From Desulfomonile tiedjei (lineage in GTDB: Bacteria > Desulfobacterota > Desulfomonilia > Desulfomonilales > Desulfomonilaceae): a DNA stretch of 64,000 nt. Position numbers and translations under genes: made by a program. The stretch covers positions 124,001-188,000 of the forward strand of contig JACRDG010000048.1 in NCBI GenBank assembly GCA_016218715.1, given 5' to 3'. Numbering within the stretch: position 1 is the stretch's first letter; each line of letters starts with the position of its first letter. The notes beneath the pieces are model-generated. The model made no database searches. It had not been told where the DNA came from and worked only from the letters and a program-made list of their open reading frames with translations. Of the stretch, positions 36,848 to 46,166 are shown in pieces.

Positions 36848-38788
36848 ATGGGAAGGACCGTTGCGGAAAAGATTATTGAAAGTCATTTGGTTAAAGGGAG
36901 CCTGAAACCCGGGACGGAGATCGCTCTCAAGATCGACCACACCCTGACCCAGGATGCGACCGGGACCATGGTTTTCCTGGAATTCATGGCCATGGGATTA
37001 CCGCGGGTCAAGGCGGAACTGTCGGTAAGCTATGTGGATCACAACCTTCTCCAGACCGACTTCAAGAACGCGGACGACCATCGTTTCCTCAGCAGTGCCG
37101 CGGCCAAGTTCGGCGTCGTGTTCAGCCGACCGGGAAACGGTATCTCTCATCAGGTGCATCTGGAGCGGTTCAGCGTTCCGGGCAAGACCCTGCTGGGCTC
37201 GGACAGCCATACTCCCACCAATGCCGGGAGTTCCATGATCGCCATCGGGGCCGGCGGGCTCGACGTTGCCATGGCCATGGCAGGCCATCCGTTTTATCTG
37301 CGCATGCCCCACATCGTGGGGGTGCGGCTCACCGGTGCGTTGCAACCGTGGGTTTCCGCCAAGGATGTTATCCTCGAGATGCTGCGGCGTCTCACGGTCA
37401 AGGGTGGCGTCGGGAAGATTTTCGAGTACTTCGGGCCTGGGGTCGCGACCCTTTCGGCCACGGATCGCGCGACCATCGGTAACATGGGCGCAGAACTGGG
37501 CGCCAGCACCAGCATCTTTCCTTCCGACCACCGCACCCGGGAGTTCCTTGAGAGCCAGGGCCGCGGTGATGTCTGGACCGAGATCCTGACCGACCCAGAT
37601 GCGCAGTACAGCGAGGTGATCGAGATCGACTTGTCCGAGCTCGAGCCGTTGATCGCGTGTCCGACCTCGCCCGACAACGTCAAAAAGGTCGCGGAAGTGG
37701 AAGGCACTTCGGTAGCCCAGGTGATCGTAGGATCTTCGGTCAACTCTTCGTTTCGCGACCTCATGGTGGTGGCCAAAGCTGTTGAAGGGCGGCATTGTCA
37801 CCCTGATGTGAGCTTCGAGATAAACCCGGGGAGCAGCCAGGTCCTCCTGAACGTGGCTGACGCGGGCGGTGTCCTCAATCTCATCCTCGCGGGTGCGCGT
37901 ATTCACCAGTCCGGTTGTCTGGGATGCATCGGCATGGGACAGGCGCCGGCAACGGGGACCGTCTCGCTGCGAACCTTCCCCCGGAATTTCCCGGGGAGGA
38001 GCGGTACGGTAAACGATCAGGTCTACCTGTGCTCGCCCGAAACCGCGGTGGCAGCCGCAGTGTTCGGGAAGATCACCGATCCGAGAAAACTCGGCCCGTA
38101 TCCCCAGGTATCCAATCCGCAAAAGTACGTGCTCAACGACGACAATCTCGTCTTTCCCGCGAAAGAGACGACAGGAGTGGAAGTGATCATGGGGCCCAAC
38201 ATCAAGCAGTTTCCCAAGTTCGACCCGTTGGAAGACACGATCGAAGGGACGGTCGTAATCAAGGTCGGCGACAACATCACTACCGATCACATCATGCCGG
38301 CCGGGAGCAAGGTATTGCCTTTTCGGAGCAACATCGAGGCGATTAGCGAGTTCGTTTTCAGCCAGATCGACCCGGAGTTTCCCTCCCGCGCCCGCGATCA
38401 GGACGCGGTAGTGGTGGTGGGGGGTGAGAATTACGGGCAGGGTTCGTCTCGAGAGCATGCAGCCATTGCCCCTCGATTTCTCGGGGTGCGAGCGAAACTC
38501 GCCAAGGGTTTCGCAAGGATACATAAGGCCAATCTGATCAACTTCGGCATTCTTCCCCTCACCTTCGCGAATCCGGACGACTACGATCACGTTCTCCAGG
38601 GAGAACGGGTCAGAATACAAGGGGCACGAGTCGCGCTCGATCGGGGGCAGGAAGAATTGACGGCCGAAGTCCTCCCTTCAGGAAAGAAGATTGCCCTCAG
38701 ACTGGACGCCACTCCGCGTGAACGGAAGATCCTCCTTGCCGGCGGCCTGATCAACCTGGCCCAAGCTAACGCGCTTTCAAACGAGTAA
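36848..38788 (+). CDS. Aconitate hydratase, 646-residue type
   Basis: Isomerises citrate and isocitrate. LGSDSHTPTNAGSSMIAIGA near residue 117, then SGCLGCIGMGQAPATG near 355 with cluster cysteines, and DNITTDHIMPAG near 475 and GENYGQGSSREHAA near 525 in the swivel domain. It is about 250 residues shorter than AcnA, matching the compact aconitase of Deltaproteobacteria. The SD is CGGAAGGAAGTGAGAC. Confidence 0.92.
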   Translation: MGRTVAEKIIESHLVKGSLKPGTEIALKIDHTLTQDATGTMVFLEFMAMGLPRVKAELSVSYVDHNLLQTDFKNADDHRFLSSAAAKFGVVFSRPGNGISHQVHLERFSVPGKTLLGSDSHTPTNAGSSMIAIGAGGLDVAMAMAGHPFYLRMPHIVGVRLTGALQPWVSAKDVILEMLRRLTVKGGVGKIFEYFGPGVATLSATDRATIGNMGAELGASTSIFPSDHRTREFLESQGRGDVWTEILTDPDAQYSEVIEIDLSELEPLIACPTSPDNVKKVAEVEGTSVAQVIVGSSVNSSFRDLMVVAKAVEGRHCHPDVSFEINPGSSQVLLNVADAGGVLNLILAGARIHQSGCLGCIGMGQAPATGTVSLRTFPRNFPGRSGTVNDQVYLCSPETAVAAAVFGKITDPRKLGPYPQVSNPQKYVLNDDNLVFPAKETTGVEVIMGPNIKQFPKFDPLEDTIEGTVVIKVGDNITTDHIMPAGSKVLPFRSNIEAISEFVFSQIDPEFPSRARDQDAVVVVGGENYGQGSSREHAAIAPRFLGVRAKLAKGFARIHKANLINFGILPLTFANPDDYDHVLQGERVRIQGARVALDRGQEELTAEVLPSGKKIALRLDATPRERKILLAGGLINLAQANALSNE

Positions 38789-38821
38789 TACCGGGGAAAC
38801 TTCTTTGGAAGCGGATTGGTA

Positions 38822-39298
38822 CTACGATGGCTGGCGAGTCGGACCGCTCTGGGATTTCTCTCGTACGAACCGTTCAGTCGGCTCCTGGTTATTGAGCGGA
38901 ACGAGGTTGCGACCGTGGTGGATCACGAGTTCTTCGGAGCCGGTCTCGGTCGCGAGGAGGCTCAACTGGGGACCCGAGTCCCAGTAGAGGTTTAACAGGG
39001 GCGGATCGTAGGAAAAAGAGCCCTGCCCGGCGTTGATCCAGGTCTGGGTAGCATCCCCGCGAAATTTGGCCAGGAAGGTCTGATCGCCTTTGAGTACGAG
39101 CTTCATCTGCCGGTCGGCCGCGGGGGTTTCATTTCCATCCACGATCCGTGCCTTGAGCACCCACGTGCCCACCAAACGGGAGATGTGCTCGTTCTTTTCG
39201 ACTGGTACGGCCTTTTCCCCGCATCCCGCAATAAGGAAGCCGAAGGCGGCAACCGTAAGCAGAACCCGAAAAGCTGGCCAACGCGTTCGTACAAACAT
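38822..39298 (-). CDS. Lipoprotein of unknown function
   Basis: 158 residues. The lipobox LIAGC follows VLLTVAAFGF. The mature part begins GEKAVPVEKNEHISRLVGTW and contains VLKGDQTFLAKFRGD, which suggests a small beta-barrel (lipocalin-like) fold. The ATG at 39298 is chosen so that the signal begins with basic FVRTRW; the SD (GACGAGAAAG) is weak. Not coupled to aconitase (opposite strand). Confidence 0.55.
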   Translation of the reverse strand: MFVRTRWPAFRVLLTVAAFGFLIAGCGEKAVPVEKNEHISRLVGTWVLKARIVDGNETPAADRQMKLVLKGDQTFLAKFRGDATQTWINAGQGSFSYDPPLLNLYWDSGPQLSLLATETGSEELVIHHGRNLVPLNNQEPTERFVREKSQSGPTRQPS

Positions 39299-39419
39299 CT
39301 TTCTCGTCAGGCCTTTGGAGGTCTCAGAATAACACAAGGCGACCACCGCTAGGGTTGATCGCCTCGTGTTTGTTATACGTCCAGAAAATCAGACGATCTT
39401 CGTGGATCGGCTCACTCTC

Positions 39420-39815
39420 TTAGTACCAGCCGCTGGAAGAGCTGCTGGCAGGCCAGTAACCGCTGCTGGAGGAGCTTGCCGGATAGTAGCATCCGCTGCT
39501 CGAAGAGCTGCTGGCGGGCACGCAGCAGTAATAGCCGCTGCTCGAGGAGCTGCTGGCAGGCCAGCATCCGCTGCTCGAAGAGCTGCTGGCAGGCACGCAG
39601 CACACAGGCATGCATCCGCTGCTCGAGGAGCTGCTGGCGGGCACACAGCAATAGCCGCTGGAGGAGCTGCTGGCGGGCCAGCATCCGCTGCTGGAAGAGC
39701 TGCTCGATGCTGCACCCCAGGATGCAAAGGGCGCCCATGCATAGTAGCCCACCGCAAAGGATGCGAACACCATCACCATACCGATAACCGCGAGCGTCAC
39801 TGCAAATCTTTTCAT
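39420..39815 (-). CDS. Secreted Ser/Cys-rich repeat protein
   Basis: 131 residues: signal peptide (MKRFAVTLAVIGMVMVFASF, then AVGYYA) and about eight units of the pattern P-A-S5/6-G-(C/Y) with aromatic residues and Cys pairs (for example PASSSSSSGCWP, PASSSSSGYCCVP). Half of the mature chain is Ser. Ten cysteines are visible. The SD GAGGAGG lies 11 nt before the ATG. DNA repeats keep several other frames open over this region, which explains overlapping false frames. Possible roles: surface adhesin, metal trap or disulfide-rich matrix protein; none is shown. Confidence 0.65.
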   Translation of the reverse strand: MKRFAVTLAVIGMVMVFASFAVGYYAWAPFASWGAASSSSSSSGCWPASSSSSGYCCVPASSSSSSGCMPVCCVPASSSSSSGCWPASSSSSSGYYCCVPASSSSSSGCYYPASSSSSGYWPASSSSSGWY

Positions 39816-40000
39816 CTAAATACGTACCTCCTCATTGAATCAACTACCGTTTCCTATGTGCGAAAGGAAAACAGTTTTTCCCAACAAATAAAGCAAAAGG
39901 TTTCTACTTGGGTACCACGATTGGAAACGGTTGTCAATGATTTTGTTCACCGGTCCCGTGGCATCTCCAAGGAACGACGGCGCCAAGCGGCACAAGGCCC

Positions 40001-40028
40001 TTGACTCACCGCGCGTGTCTGCTAGGAT
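40001..40028 (+). promoter_or_regulatory. Likely sigma-70 promoter of the SUMF1-PDZ gene
   Basis: TTGACT (40001-40006), 16-nt spacer, TAGGAT (40023-40028), about 38 nt before the ATG. Confidence 0.5.
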
Positions 40029-40065
40029 TCTCCCGATTTGAATTAATGTCAAGGATTTTTTCAAC

Positions 40066-42186
40066 ATGCAACGAAAACGGATGCTCCGATCATTGGAAAC
40101 CGCCTGGCAGCGCCTCAGTTTTTGCGATGCACGGCCCTTTGCGAAGCTTGTACTGCGGAAATCGATCGTCGGGACGTGTTGTATCGTGATACTGGTCTTC
40201 GTAGTCGCTCCACACATAGCCGCGCGGCAAGGTGACGGTGCGGTGACGTCCCGGGGGGACACCACAGCGAAACCCAGTTCCCTGTTCTCCGGTGCCGTCG
40301 AGCGCCCCATGCCCACGGATGGCGGCTGCGGGTGCCGTCTGGATGCGCTCAAGCTCCTTGCCGCGGCCGGAGAGACCGGCGAAGCGCGAGCCCCGGAATC
40401 GGAGCGGGTTTCGCTCGCCGAGCGGGTCCGTCGGGCCGGCGATCTCCTGGCCAAGGGTGATAACACCCGGGCCAAAGAGATTATTCACAACGCCGTGAGA
40501 GAATGTGAAACGGGGGAAGGGGACACCAGAGATTGTTCTCAATGGATGCCAGCGCTCAAGGGTCTTGACTCGGTGGTGCAAAAGGCCAAGGAGAGAATCG
40601 TTGTTACCAATTCAGTCGGAATGCGGCTTGTACGGATTCCGGCAAGCGAATACATGATGGGGAGCCCGAAGCAAGAGATGGACTGGTTGCGCCTCAAATT
40701 CAAGAAGGTCTGGCGGCCCGGCCACAAGCAGTGGTTTGAGGACGAACTCCCCCTTCATCCCGTCAGAATTACCAAACCGTTCTACTTGTCGGCCACCGAG
40801 ACCACCGTTGCACAATTCCGGGAATTCGTAAAGGAAACCGGCCACAAAACGGATGCGGAAAAAGGGGACGGGGGCATGATATGGAGCGACAAGGAGCAGC
40901 GCTGGGCCCCACAGAAAGAGAACAAATGGGATGTGGTACCGTGGAAGATTGCCGACAACCAGCCGGTCGTCTTTGTCTCCTGGAATGATGCCGACGCCTT
41001 TTGCCGGTGGTTGAGCCGCAAGGAGAAGCGCAAGTACCGGTTGCCGACGGAAGCTGAATGGGAAATGGCCTGCCGCGGCGGCTCCGTCTGGGTGAGGTAT
41101 CCGTGGGGCGATCGACTCCCTGGCGATCGTGACTCGAATTTCGCGGTTGGCAATCCCAAGTTGCCGGAATCGTTGACCACCGTCAATCATGGGTACCGGC
41201 ATGTCGCGCCCGTGGGTTCGTTTCCTTCCAACGGATTCGGGCTGCACGACATGTCCGGGAATGTCATGGAATGGGTTCAGGACAGTTACGACAGAAACTA
41301 TTTCCAGGAGTCTCCCCTCGAAGATCCGCAAGGACCTAGCGGCGGAACGTCCAGGGTCAACAAAGGAGGGAACTTCTTCGCCAGCCCACAGGACGATCGG
41401 TGCGCGTTCCGAGGATTTTCCGGCCCCACCATGAGTTTCTGGAACCTCGGGTTCCGAGTGGTCATGGAAGAAAAGGACGCGGTCACCGAGACCGTAGCCG
41501 GCAAGAGCGGCGCATCGGAGGAAAAGACCCCGATTCCGGCCGGAAACGCAGACCTCCCGCCCACTGAGGATCAGGGAATCCGACTCTTCAGGCAGGCGGT
41601 ATACGCGGCCCAGCAGGAGCAGTGGGACAATGCGATTCAGGACCTCGAGGAAGCACTGAAGCTCTATGAAAAGCGGGAGGACTATCAATGGATTGCCCGG
41701 GTGAAGGCCACGCTGGCGGGAATCTATGCGGAGCGCAACAGGACATACAAGAGCAAAGAACTCTATACTCAGGCGCTGGCTGAATTCCGGAAGATAGGGG
41801 ACACCGCGAGTGCTCGCCTTCTCCTGGCCCGATTACGCGAACTTGAAACCTCGCCGGGAGTACGTGTCGTCGAGGTGCAGAAGGGGGGCCTCGCCTCGAA
41901 GGCGGGGATCGTAACAGGCGACGTTATCATAGAATACGGCGGAGAGACCGGCTTTCGGGTAACCGGGTTCAAGAAGCTCATCGATGAATACCGGCACGCG
42001 GAGCAAGTCACCCTGAGCGTGGTCAACAATGACGAAATCAGCACGGTAGTGGTTCCGGGGGGTATGCTGGGAGTTGCCGTCGAAGATATCAAGAGACCCC
42101 CGCGGCCCAGGAGACCACCGGAACGCGAGCGCCCGCGCGATCAACAGCGCCAGCAGAGGGCGAGGCCTGCTCGCGATCGCCGCTAG
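40066..42186 (+). CDS. SUMF1-TPR-PDZ multidomain envelope protein
   Basis: 706 residues. An N-terminal membrane segment (IVGTCCIVILVFVVAPHIAA) near 38. About 180-470 is a SUMF1/FGE-like domain: MVRLIP-type start (MRLVRIPASEYMMGSP), WNDADAFCRWLS, RLPTEAEWEMACRGG, GLHDMSGNVMEWVQD, GGNFFASPQDDRCAFRG. The Cys pair needed for formylglycine formation is absent (only RCAFR remains), so it probably binds rather than oxidises. About 510-600 are TPR-like helices. About 605-670 is PDZ-like (VRVVEVQKGGLASKAGIVTG). The tail is Pro/Arg-rich. AAGGA lies 10 nt before ATG 40066. Confidence 0.78.
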   Translation: MQRKRMLRSLETAWQRLSFCDARPFAKLVLRKSIVGTCCIVILVFVVAPHIAARQGDGAVTSRGDTTAKPSSLFSGAVERPMPTDGGCGCRLDALKLLAAAGETGEARAPESERVSLAERVRRAGDLLAKGDNTRAKEIIHNAVRECETGEGDTRDCSQWMPALKGLDSVVQKAKERIVVTNSVGMRLVRIPASEYMMGSPKQEMDWLRLKFKKVWRPGHKQWFEDELPLHPVRITKPFYLSATETTVAQFREFVKETGHKTDAEKGDGGMIWSDKEQRWAPQKENKWDVVPWKIADNQPVVFVSWNDADAFCRWLSRKEKRKYRLPTEAEWEMACRGGSVWVRYPWGDRLPGDRDSNFAVGNPKLPESLTTVNHGYRHVAPVGSFPSNGFGLHDMSGNVMEWVQDSYDRNYFQESPLEDPQGPSGGTSRVNKGGNFFASPQDDRCAFRGFSGPTMSFWNLGFRVVMEEKDAVTETVAGKSGASEEKTPIPAGNADLPPTEDQGIRLFRQAVYAAQQEQWDNAIQDLEEALKLYEKREDYQWIARVKATLAGIYAERNRTYKSKELYTQALAEFRKIGDTASARLLLARLRELETSPGVRVVEVQKGGLASKAGIVTGDVIIEYGGETGFRVTGFKKLIDEYRHAEQVTLSVVNNDEISTVVVPGGMLGVAVEDIKRPPRPRRPPERERPRDQQRQQRARPARDRR

Positions 42187-42440
42187 ACCAAGGATTGACT
42201 CGGACTGGGTCGGCCACATGTGAAGCTGCGAACGGTTCCTGCGCGCTTTCCGAGAACTTCCACCTCCAATGGGTGACAGGATAAGGCTAGGGAGCGGGAT
42301 TTCTGAGGGTCGCTCGTCGAAATCCGCGAAGGGGCCGCTTCCGGCCCACGGTCAAGGCCCAGTGCCGCGGGCGTTTGGGAGTATTGTTGAGGTCCGTGTG
42401 CCCACCGGAAGATAGACAGGTGCAAAGAGGCAGACATGCG

Positions 42441-43559
42441 ATGAACTGGATGAGAAAGTGGAAGAGATTACGGGCTCATCCGCAGATCATTCAAGGAATG
42501 ACCCTGGGGACCCTGCTGCGGGTCCTGGCCAGAAATCGGTTCCTCGTGGATAGTCAGTGTCTGGGCCGTCTCGCGTACCTGCTGGTCTTGGGGGTCTTCA
42601 ATTCACTCTTCGGAGCGTACGAATCCCTCTTCAACGCCCGCGCGGTCGAGCGTGTGAAACTCAAGAAACCCCCCCTCTTCATTCTCGGTCACTGGCGAAG
42701 CGGAACGACCCACTTGCACAACTTGTTGTGCCAGGATAACCGATTGGCCTGCCCTCGAGCTTTTCAGGCCGAATTCCCCCATCACTTCATCTTCAGTTTC
42801 ACTCAGGCCGGCGTCTCCGTATTCGATTTTATTGCGCCCTCGAAACGGCCGATGGACAACGTCTCGTTCGCTGCGAACGTCCCCCACGAGGACGAATTCG
42901 CCCTGGCGGCTGCCTCAGCGGTTTCGCCGTACATGAAGACGTTGTTCCCGGTGACCGACGACAATACACACTCCTGCCTCGACCCTCGGGACTTGTCGCC
43001 GAAAGCCCTCGAAGAATGGAAACGGGCCATGATCCTCTTCCTGAAGAAGCTGACCCTCTTGCAGCCGGGAAGGGTCGTCCTGAAATCCCCGCCCCACCTG
43101 GGCCGAGTGGCCACCCTCCTGGAGATGTTTCCGGACGCACAGTTCGTCCACATAGTGCGAAATCCGTACGACGTCTATCTTTCATCGCACAAGCTCTGGA
43201 AGGACGGCTTTGCTCACGCTCATCTCCAGATCCCCAAATCGGACCAGATCGATGAGCTGATTCTTTCCTGGTACGCGGAGCTGTTTGCCCTGTTCGAGCG
43301 CGACCGGAGTTTGATCCCCCCGGGAAATCTGTACGAGATGACCTACGAAGATCTGGTGGCACGGCCGCTGGAGACACTACAGGCCATGTACGAGGGATTG
43401 AACCTGCCTGGCTTCGGTCCGTTTGCCAACCGTGTGACCGCTTACCTGGGCACGATCAGCGATTACCAGACGAACGCCTATCGACTCAACGATGCAGCCA
43501 GAGAGAAAGTGGCCGAACGATGGCGCTCTACGTTCGAACGCTACGGGTACCCCATCTGA
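42441..43559 (+). CDS. Sulfotransferase family protein
   Basis: 372 residues. GHWRSGTTHLHNLL near residue 85 is the 5'-phosphosulfate (PAPS) loop, and IVRNPYDVYLSSHKLW near 235 the 3'-phosphate motif. A hydrophobic stretch precedes the catalytic domain (LGRLAYLLVLGVFNSLFGAY), so it may sit on the membrane. The acceptor (lipid or sugar) is unknown. ATG 42441 has AGAGGCAGACATGCG upstream; in-frame codons from 42375 lack an SD. PAPS could be drawn from sat-derived APS. Confidence 0.8.
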   Translation: MNWMRKWKRLRAHPQIIQGMTLGTLLRVLARNRFLVDSQCLGRLAYLLVLGVFNSLFGAYESLFNARAVERVKLKKPPLFILGHWRSGTTHLHNLLCQDNRLACPRAFQAEFPHHFIFSFTQAGVSVFDFIAPSKRPMDNVSFAANVPHEDEFALAAASAVSPYMKTLFPVTDDNTHSCLDPRDLSPKALEEWKRAMILFLKKLTLLQPGRVVLKSPPHLGRVATLLEMFPDAQFVHIVRNPYDVYLSSHKLWKDGFAHAHLQIPKSDQIDELILSWYAELFALFERDRSLIPPGNLYEMTYEDLVARPLETLQAMYEGLNLPGFGPFANRVTAYLGTISDYQTNAYRLNDAAREKVAERWRSTFERYGYPI

Positions 43560-43604
43560 CGCGGGGGATCTCGTACTCTGTGGCGCCAATACGCTGACGT
43601 ATTT

Positions 43605-43715
43605 CGGGGAGCATGGTGGGACAGACATCTTGCCGGTCAATTTAGATATGGACAGGCAAGATGCGGGCCCCACTGAACAGCCAAGCGCAGGGATCCCCGG
43701 GGAGACACCATATTT
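43605..43715. repeat. Family-A element, inverted copy
   Basis: The reverse complement of this stretch matches 15618-15729 closely (CTTGGCTGTTCAGTGGGGCC here). Its CATCTTGCC and GGCAAGATG arms (43630-43659) form a stem. The remaining gap 43716-43921 holds no gene. Confidence 0.7.
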
Positions 43716-43921
43716 GCGAAAAGGAGTAGTTAGAACGCCTGTCGCGGGAATACGGCATCGAATTTGTGCACCTGTGTACTACGCGATGGGACCGTTCTTA
43801 GGTTGGGACGGTGACCTCGGTCCCGTGAAGTGGCGCCCGGTTCGTCCCGAAAAACGCAAATTCTCGTACCAAATCTGTTAAGCTGCCGGAGGGAACAGGT
43901 ACTGTTCAAGGAGGCGTGTTC

Positions 43922-45187
43922 ATGGAGGACATCAAGAAAAAGTACAAGACCATTATGGACGACCATTTTCCGCCCGTTATGAAGATCGCTTTCGGGGATC
44001 GCACCCTTGAATACAGGAAGCGGTCGTGGCGCATCCCGGACTCTTCCGGGGTCCTTGTGGAGAAGGGGCTCCGATACGGAGAAAATCCCGGGCAAGAGGC
44101 CGCGCTTTATGAACTCGTTGGAGGCAATCTCGCTTTGGGCGATTGCACGTTCATCTCTCCCGGCCGAGGCCTGGTGAGCGCCTTGAGCGAATCGGAAATG
44201 GTTCAGGCCGGTAAGCATCCCGGTAAGACCAATCTCACCGATGTGGACAACGCGCTGAACATCCTCAAGTTCCTCATGAAGACCCCTGCCTGTGCGATTA
44301 TGAAGCACAATAACCCATCCGGTGTTGCCATCCACGAGAGCCTCGCAGAAGCGTACCATCGGGCCAACCGGGCCGACCGGATTGCTGCATTCGGCGGCGC
44401 TGCCGTCTTCAATCGACCCGTGGACGGGGCCACCGCGGAGATGGTCTCCGCCAATTATCTCGAGGTGGTGGCTGCGCCCGCGTACGAACCGGGAACTCTG
44501 GAGATTCTGGCGCGCCGCAAGAACCTCCGCATCCTCGCGATACCTCGGATCGACCGCTTGGAAGAGTACCTCATGCTGCGTTACGTCGATTTCAAGTCAC
44601 TCATGGACGGCGGCATCGTCGTGCAGCAGTCTCCCATCAACGCGATCCGCTCCGGTTCCGATCTCGCGCCGGCCCGAACCACCTATCAGGGGGCGGAGTA
44701 CGCCATTGAACGCCCGCCCACCCAGAGAGAGCTGGATGACATGGTATTCGGCTGGGCTGTCGAGCAGGGCGTCACCTCTAACTCCGTGATTTATGTGAAA
44801 GACGGCTGCACGGTCGGCATCGGGACCGGTGAACAGGACAGAGTCGGTGTGGCAGAGCTTGCCGTGATCAAGGCGTACGTGAAGTATCGCGATTGGGCGT
44901 GTTTTGAGCGGCACGGTGTTCCTTTCAGTGAGCTGATGGACGAGCACGCCCGGCGTGAGCTGGACGAAGAGACGCGCCGACACAAGGCCGGCCTGATCGG
45001 GTCCGCGATGGTTTCCGACGCGTTCTTCCCCTTTCGGGACGGAGTGGACGTCGGTATCAAGGAGGGGGTTTCCGCGATCGTTCATCCAGGGGGGTCGGAC
45101 CGGGATTTCGAATCGATCCAGGCGTGCAACGAGGCTGATCCAAAGGTGACCATGATGTTCACCCATCAGCGCGCGTTCAAGCACTGA
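43922..45187 (+). CDS. AICAR transformylase domain protein (purH-type, no IMP cyclohydrolase domain)
   Basis: 421 residues related to the formyltransferase half of PurH. RYGENPGQEAALYE near residue 45, IMKHNNPSGVAIHE near 125 with the catalytic Lys-His, GIGTGEQDRVGVAELA near 300, SDAFFPFRDGVDVG near 365. The N-terminal MGS-like IMP cyclohydrolase domain of bifunctional PurH is missing, so another protein must close the purine ring. ATG 43922 is chosen because AAGGAGG lies 7 nt upstream; GTG 43916 would be too close to it. purC is 13 kb away. Confidence 0.87.
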   Translation: MEDIKKKYKTIMDDHFPPVMKIAFGDRTLEYRKRSWRIPDSSGVLVEKGLRYGENPGQEAALYELVGGNLALGDCTFISPGRGLVSALSESEMVQAGKHPGKTNLTDVDNALNILKFLMKTPACAIMKHNNPSGVAIHESLAEAYHRANRADRIAAFGGAAVFNRPVDGATAEMVSANYLEVVAAPAYEPGTLEILARRKNLRILAIPRIDRLEEYLMLRYVDFKSLMDGGIVVQQSPINAIRSGSDLAPARTTYQGAEYAIERPPTQRELDDMVFGWAVEQGVTSNSVIYVKDGCTVGIGTGEQDRVGVAELAVIKAYVKYRDWACFERHGVPFSELMDEHARRELDEETRRHKAGLIGSAMVSDAFFPFRDGVDVGIKEGVSAIVHPGGSDRDFESIQACNEADPKVTMMFTHQRAFKH

Positions 45188-45235
45188 GCAGGAGCCCCAG
45201 AGACAGAATGCTGTTATGCCCCCAGGAGCGGCGGT

Positions 45236-45326
45236 TTCTCACGTCATTCCGGACAAAGCCCGAATCCAGGCCGTGCAACCCGGGCACAAACGGTACTGGA
45301 CCCCAAGCTTCCGCTGGGATGACGAA
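45236..45326. repeat. Dispersed inverted repeat, family C
   Basis: GTCATTCCGGACAAAGCCCG and, inverted, GCTTCCGCTGGGATGACG bracket about 50 nt. This is the common CGTCATTCC...GGAATGACG type of repeat; a related half lies at about 56505-56540. No gene. Confidence 0.55.
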
Positions 45327-45357
45327 CATGCGTCTCGCATGACTGAAAGGTCTTGCC

Positions 45358-46047
45358 GTGAAGAAAGTCGTTCTCGCAGCAGTTGTTATCCTTGTCGCTT
45401 TTGCCGGGTCCGGTAGGTGTGCGGACGTGACCTTCGAGGGACTGGACAAACGAATTGCCGCCTGCGATCACGCGCTGAACGATGCCTTGGTCATGCCTGA
45501 CCGGGGGATTCCAAAGGACCTGCTGCAACGCTGCCGGGGATTGGCCATTTTCCCGGGCATGATGAGGGTGAGCATTGTGGTGGGGGTCACCTACGGGAAC
45601 GGGATCGTTCTCCGCAAAGATGAGAAGACGAACCTCTGGTCCAAACCGGCCTTTTTCACGATCCGCGGCGGGAGCGTGGGGCTGCAGGCCGGTGCCCAGG
45701 CGACGGATCTGATTCTTCTTATCATGAGCGACCAGGGACTTGAGCGCCTCCTGGAGGAGAAGCTTACCCTCGGAGCTGACATGTCCATTGCAGCAGGACC
45801 GGTTGGTCGAGATGCTTCCGCAGCCACTGACACGAAATTTACCGCGGGGATTCTTTCCTATTCACGATCGAAGGGGATCTTTGCGGGTGTTTCCCTGCAG
45901 GGCGCGTCTCTGGAACCGGATCCGAACGCGAACGAAATCTACCACGGTAAAGGGATCACCGTTCAGGACGTACTCTACGACGGGATGGGCTCCCTCTCGG
46001 AAAACGCTCGTGGGCTCGTCAAAACGCTGGACGGTTCGACCAAGTAG
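45358..46047 (+). CDS. SYLF (Ysc84-like) domain protein, secreted
   Basis: 229 residues with a signal peptide (MKKVVLAAVVILVAFAGSGR, then CA). The mature part is a SYLF domain: ALNDALVMPDRGIPKDLLQR, GLAIFPGMMRVSIVVGVTYG, NGIVL, and SYSRSKGIFAGVSLQGASLE. SYLF proteins bind lipids or actin in eukaryotes; bacterial roles are unclear but periplasmic lipid binding is likely. GTG 45358 follows AAAGGTCTTGCC. Confidence 0.82.
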   Translation: MKKVVLAAVVILVAFAGSGRCADVTFEGLDKRIAACDHALNDALVMPDRGIPKDLLQRCRGLAIFPGMMRVSIVVGVTYGNGIVLRKDEKTNLWSKPAFFTIRGGSVGLQAGAQATDLILLIMSDQGLERLLEEKLTLGADMSIAAGPVGRDASAATDTKFTAGILSYSRSKGIFAGVSLQGASLEPDPNANEIYHGKGITVQDVLYDGMGSLSENARGLVKTLDGSTK

Positions 46048-46116
46048 CGCCCCTTGCACAGTGTTCCCGTGCTTGCCAATATTCCTCCGGGTCGCCGCGC
46101 CCGGGGGTGATACTTC

Positions 46117-46145
46117 TTGACATTTAGCAACTATTTCGCTATGTT
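46117..46145 (+). promoter_or_regulatory. Sigma-70 promoter of the L,D-transpeptidase-like gene
   Basis: TTGACA (46117-46122), 17-nt spacer, TATGTT (46140-46145), about 21 nt before the ATG at 46167. Confidence 0.6.
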
Positions 46146-46166
46146 ATATTATTACTGTCAGGTGAG

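Noticed and set aside
39412-39738. Gln/Leu-rich overlapping frame in the repeat gene
   Set aside because: A by-product of the DNA repeat; lacks the signal peptide and SD found in the Ser-rich frame.
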